A DNA stretch of 64,000 nt. It comes from an uncultured bacterium (lineage in GTDB: Bacteria > Bacteroidota > Bacteroidia > Bacteroidales > Bacteroidaceae). A model generated the notes under the pieces. It was not told the DNA's origin, made no database searches, and saw only the letters and a list, made by a program, of their open reading frames with translations. Shown in pieces: positions 42,596 through 52,103 of the stretch. Each line of letters starts with the position of its first letter. Positions within the stretch are counted from its first letter, which is position 1. The position numbers were made by a program, and so were the translations under genes. The stretch covers positions 70,913-134,912 of the forward strand of contig CAJMNM010000005.1 in assembly GCA_905214795.1 (NCBI GenBank), read 5' to 3'.

Positions 42596-44236
42596 ATGGC
42601 TAAAGAAATTAAATTCAATATAGAGGCCCGCGAACAGATGAAGCAGGGCGTAGACCAGTTGGCTAATGCAGTTAAGGTAACACTCGGTCCGAAGGGACGT
42701 AATGTTATTATCGAGAAGAAATTCGGTGCACCGCATATCACAAAAGATGGTGTGACTGTTGCTAAGGAAATTGAATTGGCAGACCCGTTCCAGAATGCAG
42801 GCGCACAGTTGGTAAAGAGTGTAGCCAGCAAGACCGGTGACGATGCAGGTGATGGAACAACAACAGCAACTGTTTTGGCTCAGAGCATTGTAAGCGTAGG
42901 TTTGAAGAACGTGGCTGCAGGTGCCAATCCTATGGATTTGAAACGTGGTATTGACAAGGCCGTAGCTAAGGTTGTTGAGCATATCAAGTCTCAGGCAGAG
43001 CAGGTAGGCGACGACTACAGCAAGATTGAGCAAGTTGCTACCGTCAGCGCAAACAACGATCCTGAAATCGGTAAGCTTCTAGCCGATGCCATGCAGAAAG
43101 TCAGCAAGGACGGTGTCATCACTATCGAAGAGGCTAAGGGCCGTGATACTACCATCGGTGTGGTTGAAGGTATGCAGTTCGACCGTGGTTATCTGTCAGC
43201 TTACTTCGTTACAGATACAGAGAAGATGGAATGCGTGATGGAGAATCCGTACATCCTGATTTACGATAAGAAGATTTCCAACTTGAAAGATTTCTTGCCT
43301 ATTCTCGAACCGGCAGTTCAGAGCGGACGTCCGTTATTGGTAATTGCTGAAGATGTAGACAGCGAGGCATTGACAACTTTGGTTGTAAACCGTCTGCGCA
43401 GCCAGTTGAAGATTTGTGCTGTTAAGGCTCCTGGATTTGGCGACCGTCGTAAGGCTATGCTCGAGGATATTGCCGTATTGACAGGTGGTGTGGTTATCAG
43501 CGAAGAGAAAGGTTTGAAACTTGAGCAGGCTACCATCGAGATGTTGGGTTCTTGCGATAAGGTTGTTGTTTCTAAGGATAACACAACTATCGTAAACGGT
43601 CATGGTCAGAGCGAATTAATCAAAGACCGTGTTAATCAGATTAAGAATGAGATTGCCAATACAAAGAGCGACTACGATAAGGAAAAACTTCAGGAGCGTT
43701 TGGCTAAGTTGAGCGGTGGTGTTGCTGTTCTTTATGTCGGAGCACCGAGTGAAGTTGAAATGAAAGAAAAGAAAGACCGTGTAGACGATGCTTTGTGCGC
43801 AACTCGTGCAGCTATCGAAGAGGGTATCATCGCCGGTGGTGGTGTGGCTTACATCCGTGCCATTTCTGTTCTGGACGACCTTAAGGGTTGCAATGCTGAC
43901 GAGACAACCGGTATCAATATCGTAAAACGTGCCATCGAGGAGCCGTTGCGTCAGATTGTTGAGAATGCCGGACTTGAAGGCTCAGTTGTAGTAGAGAAAG
44001 TTCGTCAGGGTGAGGGTGACTTCGGTTACAACGCTCGTGAGGACAAATATGAGAATCTTAAAGCCAGTGGTATCATTGATCCGGCTAAGGTTACTCGTGT
44101 TGCTCTTGAAAATGCAGCTTCTATCGCAGGTATGTTCCTTACTACAGAATGTGTCATCTGCGATAAGAAAGAAGACAAACCTGAAATGCCGATGGGCGGT
44201 GCTGCCGGAATGGGTGGCATGGGCGGCATGATGTAA
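42596..44236 (+). CDS. groEL: Chaperonin GroEL
   Basis: 546 residues. VTLGPKGRNVIIEKKFG, GDGTTTATVLAQSI (ATP site), and the C-terminal GGM repeats (AAGMGGMGGMM) mark a standard group I chaperonin. It folds cytoplasmic proteins with GroES. Second gene of the groESL operon, ending at a strong terminator. Confidence 0.99.
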   Translation: MAKEIKFNIEAREQMKQGVDQLANAVKVTLGPKGRNVIIEKKFGAPHITKDGVTVAKEIELADPFQNAGAQLVKSVASKTGDDAGDGTTTATVLAQSIVSVGLKNVAAGANPMDLKRGIDKAVAKVVEHIKSQAEQVGDDYSKIEQVATVSANNDPEIGKLLADAMQKVSKDGVITIEEAKGRDTTIGVVEGMQFDRGYLSAYFVTDTEKMECVMENPYILIYDKKISNLKDFLPILEPAVQSGRPLLVIAEDVDSEALTTLVVNRLRSQLKICAVKAPGFGDRRKAMLEDIAVLTGGVVISEEKGLKLEQATIEMLGSCDKVVVSKDNTTIVNGHGQSELIKDRVNQIKNEIANTKSDYDKEKLQERLAKLSGGVAVLYVGAPSEVEMKEKKDRVDDALCATRAAIEEGIIAGGGVAYIRAISVLDDLKGCNADETTGINIVKRAIEEPLRQIVENAGLEGSVVVEKVRQGEGDFGYNAREDKYENLKASGIIDPAKVTRVALENAASIAGMFLTTECVICDKKEDKPEMPMGGAAGMGGMGGMM

Positions 44237-44282
44237 TCAGGTCGTGTAGTGTAAGACAGAATAAAAGCTTATATTTTAATAG

Positions 44283-44317
44283 GCGGACGTAGCGAAGAAA
44301 GTTACGTCCGCTTTTTT
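44283..44317 (+). terminator. Terminator of groESL
   Basis: Stem GCGGACGTA / TACGTCCGC, 11-base loop, six T residues. The rest of 44237-44520 is AT-rich and empty. Confidence 0.9.
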
Positions 44318-44520
44318 GTGTCTTGATGATTGTATCCCAATACAATTATTTATCTCTATAAGCAGATTGAGACAATTGTTCCTCAGAAATATAATAAAAT
44401 ATCTATTGGAGTCTTCAAATTATTAATTATAATCTATATCAAAGAATATGTAAGAAAAAATTGTTTTTTTTATACTAAGGCCACATTTTCACAAAAATAG
44501 TAAATTCCTAAAGAGTATAA

Positions 44521-44982
44521 CTATCTGTTTTTACTAATTTTTAAGTAAATCATATCTTTTAATTGCTTACCCTCTTCAAAAATCGGATGATCATAATTAT
44601 CAGTGAAGAAATTGGGTATCCGATGCGAATATACAAATCCGCAATTCTCGTAGAAGGATATGGTTATAGGAGAATCTCCTGTTCCGACAAGCATTGTATG
44701 ACATCGATCTTTATAATGCTCCAAGAGAAAGAGAATCAACTTTTTTCCATACCCTTGACGCTGAAACTGTGGGTAGACTGCAATACTTTTGATTTCGTAG
44801 ATGCCTTTGTCTTCCTCGGTTATAACGCATGAAGCTTTAACTTCATTGTTGTCGGTTAGAACGAACATATCCCCGCGTTCCAGATAGAGGTCAATCATGG
44901 ACTCTTGTTCGTCGGCGAGGAGTAGTAAATCGAGGTATTGCTTTTTGTTGCAAAAGACAGGGCATATATTTATCATATTCAA
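44521..44982 (-). CDS. GNAT-family N-acetyltransferase
   Basis: 153 residues, a single GNAT domain. The acetyl-CoA loop RQGYGKKLILFLLEHY follows the strand YEIKSIAVYPQFQ; later GTGDSPITISFYENCGFVYSHRIPNFF matches motif B. The substrate is unknown. It stands alone in a gene-poor region between groEL and a transposase remnant. Confidence 0.85.
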   Translation of the reverse strand: MNMINICPVFCNKKQYLDLLLLADEQESMIDLYLERGDMFVLTDNNEVKASCVITEEDKGIYEIKSIAVYPQFQRQGYGKKLILFLLEHYKDRCHTMLVGTGDSPITISFYENCGFVYSHRIPNFFTDNYDHPIFEEGKQLKDMIYLKISKNR

Positions 44983-45087
44983 TTTTTATATAAATGGCTT
45001 GATTCACAATATGAATCAATATAATCTACTAAATAGGAACGTAGTGATAAAAGTATTAAATTTATAGTGCTGAATTTACAGATTTAA

Positions 45088-45291
45088 ATGATTACTACTA
45101 TGTTTCCAGAGTCTAAAATTACAGAGATTTATTGTATCACTGATGATTTTTGCAAGGAATTTGTGTTGCAAGAGGAAAAATATATGATTGAAGATAGCAG
45201 TCAGAAAATTAGAGACGGAAATACTGTTTTCTCTGACCATCTTCATCAAGAAAGTAGTGCTAGGAATTTGTACCGGAATCAGTTCTGTTGA
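45088..45291 (+). pseudogene. IS982-like transposase, N-terminal remnant
   Basis: A 67-codon frame begins MITTMFPESKITEIYCITDD, then FCKEF. The KITEIxxxxDDFCKEF pattern is the typical start of IS982-family transposases of Bacteroidetes, and VFSD at about residue 47 sits where those proteins read MSDxEIMTI. The frame then breaks off. The DDE core is missing and no terminal inverted repeats were found, so this is an old fragment of an insertion sequence. Confidence 0.55.
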
Positions 45292-46104
45292 CTTCATCCT
45301 TTTACGTGTCTGTTGTAACCAAAGAATTTTGATATATAGTAAATCTGACACAGATTTGTTCGGTACAGAAAAACTTATCAAAATATTCTGTAATTTTATG
45401 TGATGGTATGTGCTGGTTGCAATTCATGACATTTTGTATCTATTGGCTGTAAACAGACGATGATTTTATACTATAAAATTTATACTAGATTCGGAGAGTA
45501 AGGATTTTTTGATTTTAACAATCATCTTATATGAATCGGAAAAACAGCTCGTCAACGGTTATGTTATTAAACGTCTTCTGTTACGACGAAAGCGATGTAG
45601 TTTTTAATTTGGAAAGGGTGTCAATATAATTTATATTCAAGTTCAAAACGGACAGTTTAAATGGTTTTTGTTTTCGGTCCTTTTTCTATCGTTTTTACTA
45701 TAGAATGTTATGCAAACCCGTTGATACGAGGTTTTATTTTTGATTTGTATAATCGGGAAAATAAATCAAAATGTTTTGTTTTTGGTTTTAGTAGTGGACA
45801 ATTTTTTATGGAAATGTTAATTCGATATTATTATGATAAAAGTGAGACGACTGATTTTTTGAGTTTTTTGCGATAAGTTGTCACTTGCATGAAAAACATG
45901 AATTCTTGCAGAAGCACAGAGAAAAAACAAAATAAATTATAGAGGCAAGATTCTCAATTAGTTATATGATTTTAACTTGGGAAAAGGATAAAAACGGCTT
46001 TTCATGATTATAAGGTGTATATTGTTGAAACATGACAGTCTTTATTTTTTATGTAAATGATATTTACTTTCCGATATTCCAGCCATTACGGATTTTTAAA
46101 TGCG
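45292..46104. other. Gene-poor decayed gap
   Basis: No gene that I can support. Short open frames (for example 45661-45876) lack family resemblance and a plausible leader. One single ACGGTTATG unit occurs at 45555-45563, like those of the nearby repeat cluster. Confidence 0.5.
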
Positions 46105-46245
46105 TACGGTTATGAATTTCTCCGTAACCGTGCAGGAATATCATTTGCTACGGTTACGGATATCACCGCAACCGTACAGAAAAAAATTCATAACCGTACA
46201 GGATGAAATTCGTGACCGTGCGGAAATAAATTCGTAACCGTATGC
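46105..46245. repeat. Intergenic repeat cluster 2 (ACGGTTAYG units)
   Basis: Seven units in 141 bases: TACGGTTATGAA 46105-46116; complement copies at 46121-46132, 46166-46177, 46188-46199, 46209-46220 and 46231-46245; a plus copy CTACGGTTACGGA at 46148-46160. The order (plus unit, CCGTAACCGTGCAG, plus unit after CT, then closing TTCGTAACCGTATGC) parallels cluster 1 at 52-380. Confidence 0.75.
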
Positions 46246-46750
46246 GTTTTATTGAGTATAATAATATGTTTTATCGTGAGTATATGTCATATATTTTAAC
46301 GCTGCACGTGGCAGAGTATTCATAAACAATATATTATGTGTTTACTGCTATGTAAAACTATTACAAATGATAAAAACGCTTACTGTTACCATTATTTTAC
46401 GGACTGTCGTGAAAATCTGGTAAGCGTGACTGATTTGTACTTAAAATGTGGCTGAAGTTGTTTCCTGTTGTAATATAATGTTTCTTGGTTGTAAGATATT
46501 TTTCAATAGGACCTTTATTCCTCACATACGAATTTCGCATAATAATTCCGGAGTAATATTTTCATGCTTCTCATTATCAAAAATATCATGTTTATCATTA
46601 TAAACAGAGGTTTAAGGCTAATTCTTGGTAGTTATTGTTTACATTTTAAACTGATTTCAAGATAAAATGTAAATAAAAATATTGTTTAACAGCTCGTGTC
46701 TCAAACTATATTAAAAGCTACTTTCTCAAAGATAGTGGATAAGTATATTT
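46246..46750. other. AT-rich gap downstream of the AraC gene
   Basis: No gene seen. An 11-bp inverted repeat, TTTACATTTTA / TAAAATGTAAA, at 46638-46673 could end the leftward AraC transcript, but lacks a T-run, so I do not call it a terminator. Confidence 0.45.
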
Positions 46751-47632
46751 TTATTGTTTTCTTTTCATGCGGAACTCTTTGGGCGTCATACCTGTGTTCT
46801 TTTTAAAAAAACGACACAGATAAGACGAATCGGGAAACATGCTGTTTATTGCAATCTCGGCGACAGACAGATGCGGGTTGTTAAGTTGTACTTTAATTTC
46901 GGCTGTAACTTGCTCGGCAATTAATTCCTTAGGTGTTTTCCCGTTGGCATAAGTTACTGTAATCTCATTTAAATATCTTGGAGAGATACAAAGCTTTTCG
47001 GCATAAAAACAGACTTTATGTTCTTTACTCGCATGGTCGTGAAGCAGATGCATGAAGCGGTGAAACAGCAGTTGCTTGTGGGTATATGAGCGGGCTATGG
47101 ATATATATGTTTCGGGTATGGAACTGAATATCCACATGAACATGCTTTGCAGAAAATTCAGTTCCAGTTGTTCGATAAAGCTGGATGAAGGTTGGCTGAA
47201 TAGCATTTGTCCCATATCCATCCATAGATTGATGTTTTTCCAACTTTGAAGGTCGTTGTTTTGTCCGTGTTCGAATTGTGGAAATTCTTTGATGTAATTG
47301 AAATAAGTCGTATCCAGTGATACTGCGGCTTGTAGAAAAATCTTTGAGGGATAAAACAGAATACGTACACGAAAATCAGCAGAAGCTTTAATAAGTTGCA
47401 TGATGCTTCCACGCCAGAAGATAAGTTCAGATTTTTTTTTGAGGTGGAATTGTTGGGCACCGGTTGAGATAATGCCTTCTCCGCAGATACATATCATCTG
47501 TATACCACAATCGAAATGAAGCGGAGCTGCTTTTAAAAAGTCCAGATTGCTTTCCTGATAATGTATTCTGGAAGGGGAGGATAATGATGGCGTTTCCACT
47601 GGTTTCACTATTTTTGAAACAAAAATAGGCAT
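46751..47632 (-). CDS. AraC-family transcriptional regulator
   Basis: 293 residues. The N-terminal 190 residues look like an AraC cupin-type sensing region. The C-terminal double helix-turn-helix spans about 195-293: SPRYLNEITVTYANGKTPKELI, then LSVAEIAINSMFPDSSYLCRFFKKNTGMTPKEFR, with the signature second motif. It is divergent from an MFS drug exporter 116 bases away and most likely controls it and itself. The ligand is unknown. Confidence 0.88.
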   Translation of the reverse strand: MPIFVSKIVKPVETPSLSSPSRIHYQESNLDFLKAAPLHFDCGIQMICICGEGIISTGAQQFHLKKKSELIFWRGSIMQLIKASADFRVRILFYPSKIFLQAAVSLDTTYFNYIKEFPQFEHGQNNDLQSWKNINLWMDMGQMLFSQPSSSFIEQLELNFLQSMFMWIFSSIPETYISIARSYTHKQLLFHRFMHLLHDHASKEHKVCFYAEKLCISPRYLNEITVTYANGKTPKELIAEQVTAEIKVQLNNPHLSVAEIAINSMFPDSSYLCRFFKKNTGMTPKEFRMKRKQ

Positions 47633-47715
47633 ATTTATTCGTTAGAAAAAGAATTTGTTCTGTTTTTGAAAGTTTTTGTGCGGTTAATGGTATGCGCTGT
47701 CTGTTATTCAATGTT

Positions 47716-47723
47716 TAATTTTG
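47716..47723 (+). promoter_or_regulatory. -7 box of the MFS exporter gene
   Basis: TAATTTTG fits TAnnTTTG, 25 bases before the exporter start. The divergent AraC gene lies on the other side of the 116-base gap. Confidence 0.5.
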
Positions 47724-47748
47724 CAGCGTTTTTAAAAGGATTGTTTTT

Positions 47749-48942
47749 ATGACAAAAGGAAATTCTCAATTATTTATTCTTGTTTTTCTTGGGATGCTTA
47801 CGGCTTTCGGGCCTTTTGTGACGGATATGTATTTGCCTACTCTTCCGGCGATGACAGATTTTTTTCATACTACTTCTTCACAGGTGCAGTTGGGACTTAC
47901 AGCAAGTATGATAGGTTTGGCCATAGGGCAGCTCTTTTTCGGTCCGTTGAGTGATAAATATGGCCGGCGGTTGCCGCTGATTGTGGCTATGTTTTTATTC
48001 TTGTTTTCTACTGTGGGATGTCTTTTTTCTGAGACAATCATGCAGTTTGTCGGATGGCGTCTGATACAAGGCATCGCGGGTGCCGGTGGTATTGTGATTT
48101 CGCGTTCTGTTGCGGCAGATAAATATTCGGGACGTGAACTGGCCAAAATGTTGGCGGTTATTGGAGCCATCAATGGGGTTGCGCCTGTGGCAGCGCCGAT
48201 TGTTGGGGGCAGTATGGCAGACAGTTTGGGCTGGCAGGGTATTTTTTGGACGCTTTTTGGTTTAGGTATATTCTTATTGGCCGGCAGTTTCCATTTTCGG
48301 GAGACGCTTCCGGCTGCCCAAAGGCAGAATGCATGTTGGAGTGATGTTTATGCAAGTTTTCTGTCTGTGATGCGAAACAGACGTTATGTTTGCTATATTT
48401 TTCAATATGGTTTTGCTCAGGGCGTGTTGTTTGCAAACATTGCTTCCGCTCCTTTTATTATGCAGCAGCATTATGGGTTCTCGCCAATGATGTTCAGTGT
48501 TTGTTTTGGAATTAATGCCATTGCAATAGTGGTTTCGGCTGCTGCATCCGCCAAATTCGCTCATCCGGAGCAGGCTTTAAATGTAGGTAGTATTGGTATG
48601 GTGGCAGTTTCGTTTTTCCTTTTTATGGCGCTTGCGTCAGATTGTGCTTTCTGGATATACGAAGTGTTGCTTATAGGATTGTTATCGATGCTGGGACTCA
48701 CTTTCACGGCTTCCAATACGTTGGCAATGGATGCAGAACGTGCCAATGCGGGTATGGCCTCAGCTTTATTGGGTGCCTTGGGGTTTGCGTTTGGTGGTGT
48801 TGTGTCTCCTGTTGTTGGTTTGGGAGATTGCATGCTGTCAACAGGCATAGCTTTTCTGGTCGGTTCTGTTTGCTCTTTCTTGTGTACACGAGCTGCTTTA
48901 CACCGTACATTCTCTTTGGCGCGTCATTATAGCAATAAGTAA
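47749..48942 (+). CDS. MFS drug exporter, Bcr/CflA family
   Basis: 397 residues and 12 predicted membrane helices. The Bcr/CflA signature FVTDMYLPTLPAM is in helix 1, and the MFS loop motif GPLSDKYGRRLPL follows helix 2. GGIVISRSVAADKYSGREL is another family stretch. It is a proton-driven exporter of small toxic compounds (chloramphenicol, bicyclomycin or sulfonamide-like in relatives). It is divergent from an AraC regulator. Confidence 0.9.
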   Translation: MTKGNSQLFILVFLGMLTAFGPFVTDMYLPTLPAMTDFFHTTSSQVQLGLTASMIGLAIGQLFFGPLSDKYGRRLPLIVAMFLFLFSTVGCLFSETIMQFVGWRLIQGIAGAGGIVISRSVAADKYSGRELAKMLAVIGAINGVAPVAAPIVGGSMADSLGWQGIFWTLFGLGIFLLAGSFHFRETLPAAQRQNACWSDVYASFLSVMRNRRYVCYIFQYGFAQGVLFANIASAPFIMQQHYGFSPMMFSVCFGINAIAIVVSAAASAKFAHPEQALNVGSIGMVAVSFFLFMALASDCAFWIYEVLLIGLLSMLGLTFTASNTLAMDAERANAGMASALLGALGFAFGGVVSPVVGLGDCMLSTGIAFLVGSVCSFLCTRAALHRTFSLARHYSNK

Positions 48943-48990
48943 CAGGCCGGTGATTACGGCGTTAAGGAAAAGCTTTTGGGGAAATAAAAA

Positions 48991-49020
48991 ATGGCCGCAG
49001 ATAAAAGATTCTGCGGCCAA
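48991..49020. terminator. Bidirectional terminator between the MFS and tyrA genes
   Basis: Stem TGGCCGCAG / CTGCGGCCA with a 10-base loop. T-runs lie on both sides (TGTTTTTTATT to the right; AATAAAAAA, read as T on the minus strand, to the left). Serves the convergent genes. Confidence 0.85.
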
Positions 49021-49029
49021 TGTTTTTTA

Positions 49030-49803
49030 TTATTTCACATTCTCACGTATACGGGTGAGATAGCGGTTTAAACCTTCTTCGTCATGATTGTCTATGATGT
49101 TAATCAGGCTTGTCAACTCCTCGCGTATGCGGCTGACCTGGTGTTTTGTGCGGGGATTGAACAGAATTTCCCGTAAAAGACAGTCGTCCTCGCCCAATAC
49201 ACCATGCGCGATTTGCAGATGGCGCTTAAAGGTTGTTCCGGGAGCGTCCTGGTGCTTCATCACAGCAGAGAATACGAATGTTGAGATAAAGGGAATACTT
49301 AATGAGTAGGCCATTGTCTCATCGTGTTCGTCAAACGAGTATTCGCAGATGTGCAGTCCAAGACGGGTGTAAAGGTCGCGGAAGAAAATGCGTCCCATGT
49401 AGTCGCCTTCATTGATGATAATGGCATTTTCATTGCTGAGACTTCCCAAATTGGCAAAGGTCGGACCGAACATGGGGTGGGTGCTGACATAACGCATGCC
49501 TGTGGTTTCATAGAAATCCTTAAACCCCGTTTTGACAGATGAGATGTCACTTAATATGCAGTCGGCCGGCAAATGGGGAATGACTTGTCTGAATACATCG
49601 AGTGTATATTTCAGTGTGACGGCATTGATGACCAGTTCGGGACGGAAATCGTCAATTTCTTCCAGCTTGGTGAAGCGCTGGGTGTTGTAAAGAAAACGCA
49701 TCCGGCGGGGATCTACTTCATAAACAGCCATCTCATGTTCAAAACTGAGCAGGTCGGTAAAGAATGATCCCATTTTTCCGGCGCCTAATACCAATATTCT
49801 CAT
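49030..49803 (-). CDS. tyrA: Prephenate dehydrogenase
   Basis: 257 residues. N-terminal NAD site LVLGAGKMGSFF, then DISSVKTGF and STHPMFGPTFANL, all typical of TyrA. It converts prephenate to 4-hydroxyphenylpyruvate for tyrosine. Last gene of the leftward operon pheA-aminotransferase-aroF-tyrA, 12 bases after aroF, and therefore under the attenuator at 52944-53100. Confidence 0.93.
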   Translation of the reverse strand: MRILVLGAGKMGSFFTDLLSFEHEMAVYEVDPRRMRFLYNTQRFTKLEEIDDFRPELVINAVTLKYTLDVFRQVIPHLPADCILSDISSVKTGFKDFYETTGMRYVSTHPMFGPTFANLGSLSNENAIIINEGDYMGRIFFRDLYTRLGLHICEYSFDEHDETMAYSLSIPFISTFVFSAVMKHQDAPGTTFKRHLQIAHGVLGEDDCLLREILFNPRTKHQVSRIREELTSLINIIDNHDEEGLNRYLTRIRENVK

Positions 49804-49815
49804 ACGGTTTCTTTG

Positions 49816-50886
49816 TTATTTGTTAATCAGTTCGGTTTGCTGACGGACGCTTTCTTCGTGTATGGCCTCGAATACTTTTTTGATAAATTCTGCGTCCATA
49901 CCGCATAATTGACCTTGTGCGCCACGTTTTTCAAGAATCTCAGAGTAACGTCCGGTTTGTACAACTGCCATGTTGTGCTCTTTCTTGTAGGTTGCTATCT
50001 CACGGCTGACGCGCATGCGTTTGGTGAGTAAGGTCATCAACTCGTTGTCCAGTTCGTCTATCTGTTTGCGCAGTGCAGCCAGACTTTCTGTCAGTTCAAC
50101 ACTTTCACGGATAACCAGACGGTCGAGGATGAAGTCAAGCACATCGGGAAGGATTTGTTGTTTGGCATCGCTCCATGCGCAATCCGGATCGCAATGACTT
50201 TCTACAATCAAGCCGGCAAATCCCATGTCCATAGCCTGCTGACAAAGAGGAGCAATCAGGTCGCGGCGTCCGCCAATGTGGCTTGGGTCGCAAATAATAG
50301 GGAGTTGAGGGCAACGACGGTGTAATTCAATAGGGATATGCCACATTGGTGCGTTGCGGTAGATTTTTTGGTCGATGCTTGAGAAACCGCGGTGGATGGC
50401 TCCAAGGCGGGTTATGCCGGCACCGTTGATACGCTCTAGTGCGCCAATCCAAAGCTCAAGGTCGGGGTTGACCGGGTTCTTTACCAATACGGGAATGTCT
50501 ATGCCGCGCAGTGAGTCGGCCAATTCCTGCATGGCGAACGGGTTTGCGCTGGTGCGTGCTCCAATCCATAAAATGTCGATGCCGGCTTTAAGGGCGCTTT
50601 CAACATGTTTTGGGGTGGCAACCTCTGTAGAGATAAGCATGCCGGTTTCTTTCTTTACACGAGCCATCCAAGGCAGAGCTTCTTCGCCTTTACCTTCGAA
50701 ACCTCCTGGTTTGGTGCGGGGCTTCCAAATGCCTGCACGGAATATTTTGATACCTTTATTTGCTAACTGGTGTGCCGTTTGCATAACCTGCTCTTCGGTT
50801 TCAGCGCTGCACGGGCCGGCTATAATGAGCGGACGCTTTGTGGCGTCGATACCGGTCAGATTAAGGGGAGATAGATTAAGTTCCAT
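49816..50886 (-). CDS. aroF: Bifunctional DAHP synthase / chorismate mutase
   Basis: 356 residues from ATG 50886 (MELNLSPLNLTG); the longer open frame would run into the preceding gene and has no family likeness. Residues 1-255 are a DAHP synthase of the AroA(beta) type: IAGPCSAETEEQ, GIKIFRAGIWKPRTKPGGFEG-like stretch, ICDPSHIGGRRDL and VESHCDPDCAWSDA. Residues about 265-350 are an AroQ chorismate mutase helix bundle (LRKQIDELDNELMTLLTKRM). It commits carbon to the shikimate pathway and also makes prephenate. The mutase part may give feedback control, as in related fusions. Confidence 0.93.
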   Translation of the reverse strand: MELNLSPLNLTGIDATKRPLIIAGPCSAETEEQVMQTAHQLANKGIKIFRAGIWKPRTKPGGFEGKGEEALPWMARVKKETGMLISTEVATPKHVESALKAGIDILWIGARTSANPFAMQELADSLRGIDIPVLVKNPVNPDLELWIGALERINGAGITRLGAIHRGFSSIDQKIYRNAPMWHIPIELHRRCPQLPIICDPSHIGGRRDLIAPLCQQAMDMGFAGLIVESHCDPDCAWSDAKQQILPDVLDFILDRLVIRESVELTESLAALRKQIDELDNELMTLLTKRMRVSREIATYKKEHNMAVVQTGRYSEILEKRGAQGQLCGMDAEFIKKVFEAIHEESVRQQTELINK

Positions 50887-50915
50887 AATATTTGTGTTTT
50901 TAAGTTTGAATCTTT

Positions 50916-52103
50916 TTATTTGAATACTTTGCGGATACGTTCCAATGCTTCTGCCATTTTTTCTTTCTTGGCACATAATGAAATGCGGATGTAGCGTTTG
51001 CCGTTGCTGCCGAATATGAATCCGGGGGTGATGAAAACCCGTGCTTCGTGCAATACTTTTTCGGTGAGTTGTTCCACGTCATCGTAGCTGTCGGGAATGC
51101 GTCCCCAAAGGAACATACCGACCTGAGTGGGGTCGAAGGTACAGTTTAATGTACGCATGATTTCTTCGGCCAGTGCCCGGCGTTCGGCGTATGTGGTGAC
51201 ATTGGCCTGATGATGCCATGTCGCGTCGTTTTCGTAAGCTGTGGCTGCGGCAAGTTGAAGCGGGCGGAATGTGCCGGAGTCGATGTTGCTTTTAACTTTC
51301 AGTATCCAGCGTACAAATTCTGCATTGGTGGCCAGTAGTCCGACACGCCAGCCCGGCATGTTGTGGCTTTTGCTCATGGAGTTGAACTCAATGCAGCATT
51401 GTTTGGCGCCTGGAACCTGTAACAGACTGATGGGTTTCTCGTTGAGAATAAAGCTGTAGGGATTGTCGTTTACAACAATAATGTTGTGGCGCTGTGCGAA
51501 ATCGACCAGCTTTTCATATGTTTCCATGCGTGCATTGGCGCCTGTTGGCATGTTGGGATAGTTGGTCCACATGATTTTCACACGACTCAGGTCCATGCGT
51601 TCCAAGGCATCGAAATCGGGTTGCCATCCGTTTTCGGGTGTCAGGTCGTAGTTGACGATTTCGCTGCCGAGAATGCGGTTAAGCGAAGTGTAGGTAGGAT
51701 AGCCCGGATTGGGTACAAGAACCTGGTCGCCCGGATTGACAAAAGCCAGTGTGACATGTAGAATACCTTCTTTTGAGCCAATCAAAGGCTGGATTTCGGT
51801 AGCCGGATCGAGGTCAACATTGTACCAGCGTTTGTAGAAACCGGCCATAGCCTTACGCAGTTCCGGTATGCCGGTTGTCGGCTGATAGCCATGCACATCG
51901 TTTCGTTGGGCTTGTGTGCACAATGTTTCAATGGTTTGTGGTGAAGGCGGCATGTCGGGACTGCCGATGGCCAGACTGATAATGTCTTTTCCTTCGGCGT
52001 TCATGCGAGCTACTTCCTTGCCTTTTGTTGAAAAGTAATATTCGTTAACCGATGCAAGTCTGTCGGCCGGTTTTATGTTTGTGTTATACAGTTTGTCTTC
52101 CAT
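50916..52103 (-). CDS. PLP-dependent aminotransferase of the aromatic operon
   Basis: 395 residues, class I aminotransferase fold. The PLP lysine is in FNSMSKSHNMPGWRVG; other marks are PNPGYPTYTSLNR, NYPNMPTGA and FLWGRIPD. It resembles LL-diaminopimelate aminotransferase-like enzymes, but its place between pheA and aroF points to transamination of prephenate or aromatic keto acids (phenylpyruvate, 4-hydroxyphenylpyruvate). It overlaps the end of pheA by 20 bases, so the two are translationally coupled. Confidence 0.88.
   Translation of the reverse strand: MEDKLYNTNIKPADRLASVNEYYFSTKGKEVARMNAEGKDIISLAIGSPDMPPSPQTIETLCTQAQRNDVHGYQPTTGIPELRKAMAGFYKRWYNVDLDPATEIQPLIGSKEGILHVTLAFVNPGDQVLVPNPGYPTYTSLNRILGSEIVNYDLTPENGWQPDFDALERMDLSRVKIMWTNYPNMPTGANARMETYEKLVDFAQRHNIIVVNDNPYSFILNEKPISLLQVPGAKQCCIEFNSMSKSHNMPGWRVGLLATNAEFVRWILKVKSNIDSGTFRPLQLAAATAYENDATWHHQANVTTYAERRALAEEIMRTLNCTFDPTQVGMFLWGRIPDSYDDVEQLTEKVLHEARVFITPGFIFGSNGKRYIRISLCAKKEKMAEALERIRKVFK

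Noticed and set aside
45661..45876. 71-codon open frame in the decayed gap
   Set aside because: Phe-rich composition of AT-rich DNA, no recognisable leader or family.
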